A DNA stretch of 64,000 nucleotides from Polychytrium aggregatum (taxonomy: Eukaryota > Chytridiomycota > Chytridiomycetes > Polychytriales): the NCBI RefSeq assembly GCF_025602895.1, contig NW_026516245.1:136501-200500 (forward strand). Reading direction: 5' to 3'. Shown here one piece after another: positions 61,761-64,000 of this stretch. The notes below the pieces were generated by a model, which worked only from the letters and a program-made list of their open reading frames with translations, had not been told where the DNA came from and ran no database searches. The position numbers and the translations under genes were made by a program. The first letter of the stretch is position 1, and each line of letters begins with the position of its first letter.

Positions 61761-63586
61761 CTAGTCCGCTTCTGGAGGGCTGGAGGGCAACTCGGGCTCT
61801 GACATCGTGTGGGTTTGCTGTCCGGTGATGGACCCGGTCCCGCCGTCAGTGTTGCTTCGGGACAGGAGCGCAATGGTCACCAGCCGAGCAGTACAGAGCT
61901 TCATGGCCGTGACCAGACGAGTGAACGACTCGAGATACTTTTTCCGAAAGGTTGGGTTCACGGTCTCGAGCAGCGGAAAGCAGTCCAGGACGATGCCAAA
62001 GACCAGGCCGACGTACTCAGAGTCCCAGCACATGGTGAAAGTACAGGGATCGACCACCTTCTCGACCAGGTTGGTGAAGAGATCGCGCAGGTTGCGCCCC
62101 TGCGATAGGTTTTGGCCGATGGTGAGGATGTTTTTGATGATGCTCTTGAACGCCGCCGAGGAGTTGCTTGGGTTCTTGCCGAGCTCGAGAATGTTGCCGA
62201 GGCCCATTGCTTCGAGTCTCGTCTTGACGAGCTGACGGTATTCTTCCATGACCTCTTTGTTGTTGAACAACAGATTCTTGATGTAGGTCGAGTCCGACAC
62301 CAACGCCGGGTCCAGGTCCTCGAGAGCCGAGGCGGAGGGCAAGGTAAAGTATTGCAGAAACACCGATGCGCAGTACTCAAAGTCCGAGAAGCGCAGATGC
62401 GAGAGGCGCTTCTTGGAGGTGTCGAGCCGAAAGTTGTTGATGAAGATGATGTTTCCGTATTGTCTGCGCCAGCGCCGCGGGAGGCAGGATGCACACGCAC
62501 GGAAGCGCGGGGGTCGAGAGCAGAGCGTTAGGATCGAGTAGATTTGCCAGACACAGGCCTTGGGTCCTGTTTTGACTCGAGCTTGCCACAAAGCTTGGCT
62601 GGGTCGATGCGTATGGCGCTCGGGTGCGTGCCAGTGACTTGGTGATGAATCGCACTGCTGCGTGCGGCCTGCACGGTCAAAGAGCGTCTCTCTTACCTCG
62701 CGAGATGCTCAGGGAGCAAAAAATCGGTTTGGATGATGGAGTAGATGTTGCCGTCCGAGTCTTCCACTTTCTTGGTGATGCGCTTGAGGTTGTCAAACAT
62801 GCGCCTGCATCCGCCAAGTGGGACCCGACTCTTGAGCGACACCTCCTCGAGCTCCTTTCTCGACCGGGCCGTCATCTTCTTGCCCAGGATTCCTCGCATC
62901 ACATTCGGGTCGAATGAGTAGTACGACTCGATCAAGAAATGCTTTGTCTCGGGCGTGAGCTGGAAGATGAGCTGGCCCAAGAGATGCTTGGGCCGGTGCA
63001 GATACGTCTCGAGGAGCTCATAGTTTCGATACTGTATTCGAGGGGAGAAGGGCGTAGGGTTGGCTTTGGGTTTGTCGAGCGTCTGCATCCCCTGCGACAG
63101 CATTGACCGTGCATGTCATGGTCCACCATGCGAGTCGGCGATGCGAATCCCGGGCTCTTCACATCGGCCAGTCGCAGTGATTGGCACGGCGCTGCACACG
63201 ATATCGAGACAGGCGGCAAGCACCGCATTTCTGGGCACTCCAGGGGTGACACTGCCTTTGCTGACCTGGGATATCACAAAGTTGCGAACGATGGCCGGCG
63301 ACATGTCGGGCAGATTGGCGCGCTGGGTGGTGTAGGATGCGGCTTTGTCGACTGCCATGGCGCGGGACGAGATGGATGAATCGCGGAGCGCATCAGCAAA
63401 TGCGTTCGAATCGACGGCAAAAGACCGCCGCAGGTCGCCAGGTGGCTGCCAGGGATCGTTCGTCGATACGTTGGGTGCGAGCGACGAGGTAGCAAATCAG
63501 TCCTCACCATTGAGACCCATCAGCCAGAGATGCCATATCGCCTTGTCGAGGACGACGGTGTTGCCGACAAAGACAGAATATTCCAT
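61761..63586 (-). CDS. FIBP: FIBP-family protein (acidic FGF intracellular-binding-protein-like), about four exons
   Basis: Exon 1 (63586-63508) encodes MEYSVFVGNTVVLDKAIWHLWL, the family's N-terminal signature. A second exon lies at about 63410-63260. Further ones carry LHRPKHLLGQLIFQLTPETK, GKKMTARSRKELEEVS and GGCRRMFDNLKRITKKVED (about 63030-62700), then KKRLSHLRFSDFEYCA and LRDLFTNLVEKVVDPC (to 61761). The order and the spacing match animal FIBP, an all-helical cytoplasmic/nuclear protein whose molecular activity is not well defined. A Ser/Thr/Pro-rich C-terminal extension follows. Finding it here supports a non-Dikarya fungus. Borders of the inner exons are approximate. Confidence 0.82.
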
Positions 63587-64000
63587 TGCGCAGGCGGGTC
63601 TGTTGCGGGATTGTTTGGATCGGGCGTCGGTCGGGAGGGCAAGCAGTCGCAGGACGAGCCGGTGGTCTGTCCTGAGCGATGGGGGATCGACTGGGTTGGG
63701 TTGGGTTTTGGGTTGGGTTGGGCGAGATCGCATCCAAGCCCGACTCTGAAAGCCCGGCTCGGCCAACCAGAACACAGCCTCGGTGTTCCGTGCGGCTGTT
63801 CTGTGCAGTCTGCCGGGACGGATTGCATCGCGCCGGTTCGATCCGCCACGTGTGACGTGGAGCATGGGTCCCTGGCGGCCATCTCCGACCAGGGCCAGCA
63901 GCCCTCCAGCACGTCGCCCTTGGGTCGTCCGTCCTCCAGAGTCCACCCGTTGCCCACACAGCTCTCCATCTGCTCGACAGCGATTCGCCCGTCATGTCCA
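63587..64000. other. Upstream region of the FIBP-like gene to the window edge
   Basis: It includes a GGGTT-rich tract (63691-63723). No gene is supported before the window ends. Confidence 0.45.
63691..63723. repeat. GGGTT pentamer tract
   Basis: About six GGGTT/GGGTTTT units in tandem lie 5' of the FIBP-like gene. Confidence 0.85.

Noticed and set aside
63691-63723. Telomere-like GGGTT tract
   Set aside because: The expected fungal repeat is TTAGGG. This is a short interstitial tract beside a gene.

Overview
The window is nuclear DNA of a fungus, most likely an early-diverging zoosporic (chytrid-like) one. The genes are intron-rich, with short GT-AG introns and a few GC-AG introns, and GC-rich. 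They combine fungal families (a Zn2Cys6 regulator, an Ecl1-like protein, a Kre9-like wall protein, an Ace2/Swi5-like zinc-finger protein) with families more usual in animals and basal fungi (FIBP, a STRAD-like pseudokinase, BCKDK). The lineage is my inference. No rRNA, tRNA or CRISPR array was recognised.

The most notable content is a DNA-transposon family that carries Fanzor, the eukaryotic TnpB-type RNA-guided nuclease. A complete element lies at 13572-17042. It has terminal inverted repeats next to TA dinucleotides, an intact 790-residue Fanzor and a broken DD34E Tc1/mariner transposase on the same strand. The 3' part of a second Fanzor copy fills 1-1132. Two short internally deleted derivatives (5018-5201 and 33399-33744) keep the same two ends. 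A further diverged transposase-side end lies at about 1185-1290. All lie outside exons, close to gene ends. The 97-98 bp between each Fanzor stop codon and the element end is nearly identical in the two Fanzor copies, and its distal part recurs in both derivatives, so it is a good candidate for the guide-RNA scaffold.

Layout from left to right: partial Fanzor copy; dsRNA-binding-domain protein (-, 1648-4805); short derivative; F-box/LRR protein (+); mitochondrial BCKDH kinase (+, seven exons); multipass membrane protein (+); full Fanzor element; Ecl1-like zinc protein (+); RAD50 (-, more than 20 exons), divergent from a two-hotdog acyl-CoA thioesterase (+, ten exons); proteasome ATPase RPT3 (+, six exons); second short derivative; about 2 kb with no recognised gene; Zn2Cys6 regulator (-, 35897-42442); about 1.8 kb with no recognised gene; Ace2/Swi5-like C2H2 protein (-), divergent from a STRAD-like pseudokinase (+); Kre9-like single-pass wall/membrane protein (+); GFA1 glucosamine-6-phosphate synthase (-), divergent from TRM2 tRNA methyltransferase (+), with a 27-bp tandem repeat between them; and FIBP-like protein (-).

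The host genes are mostly unrelated housekeeping genes (DNA repair, proteasome, amino-sugar synthesis, tRNA modification, lipid and branched-chain amino-acid metabolism) plus regulators, and I see no functional gene cluster. Exon boundaries given here come from reading frame, splice-site and family-motif agreement by eye, not from transcripts.
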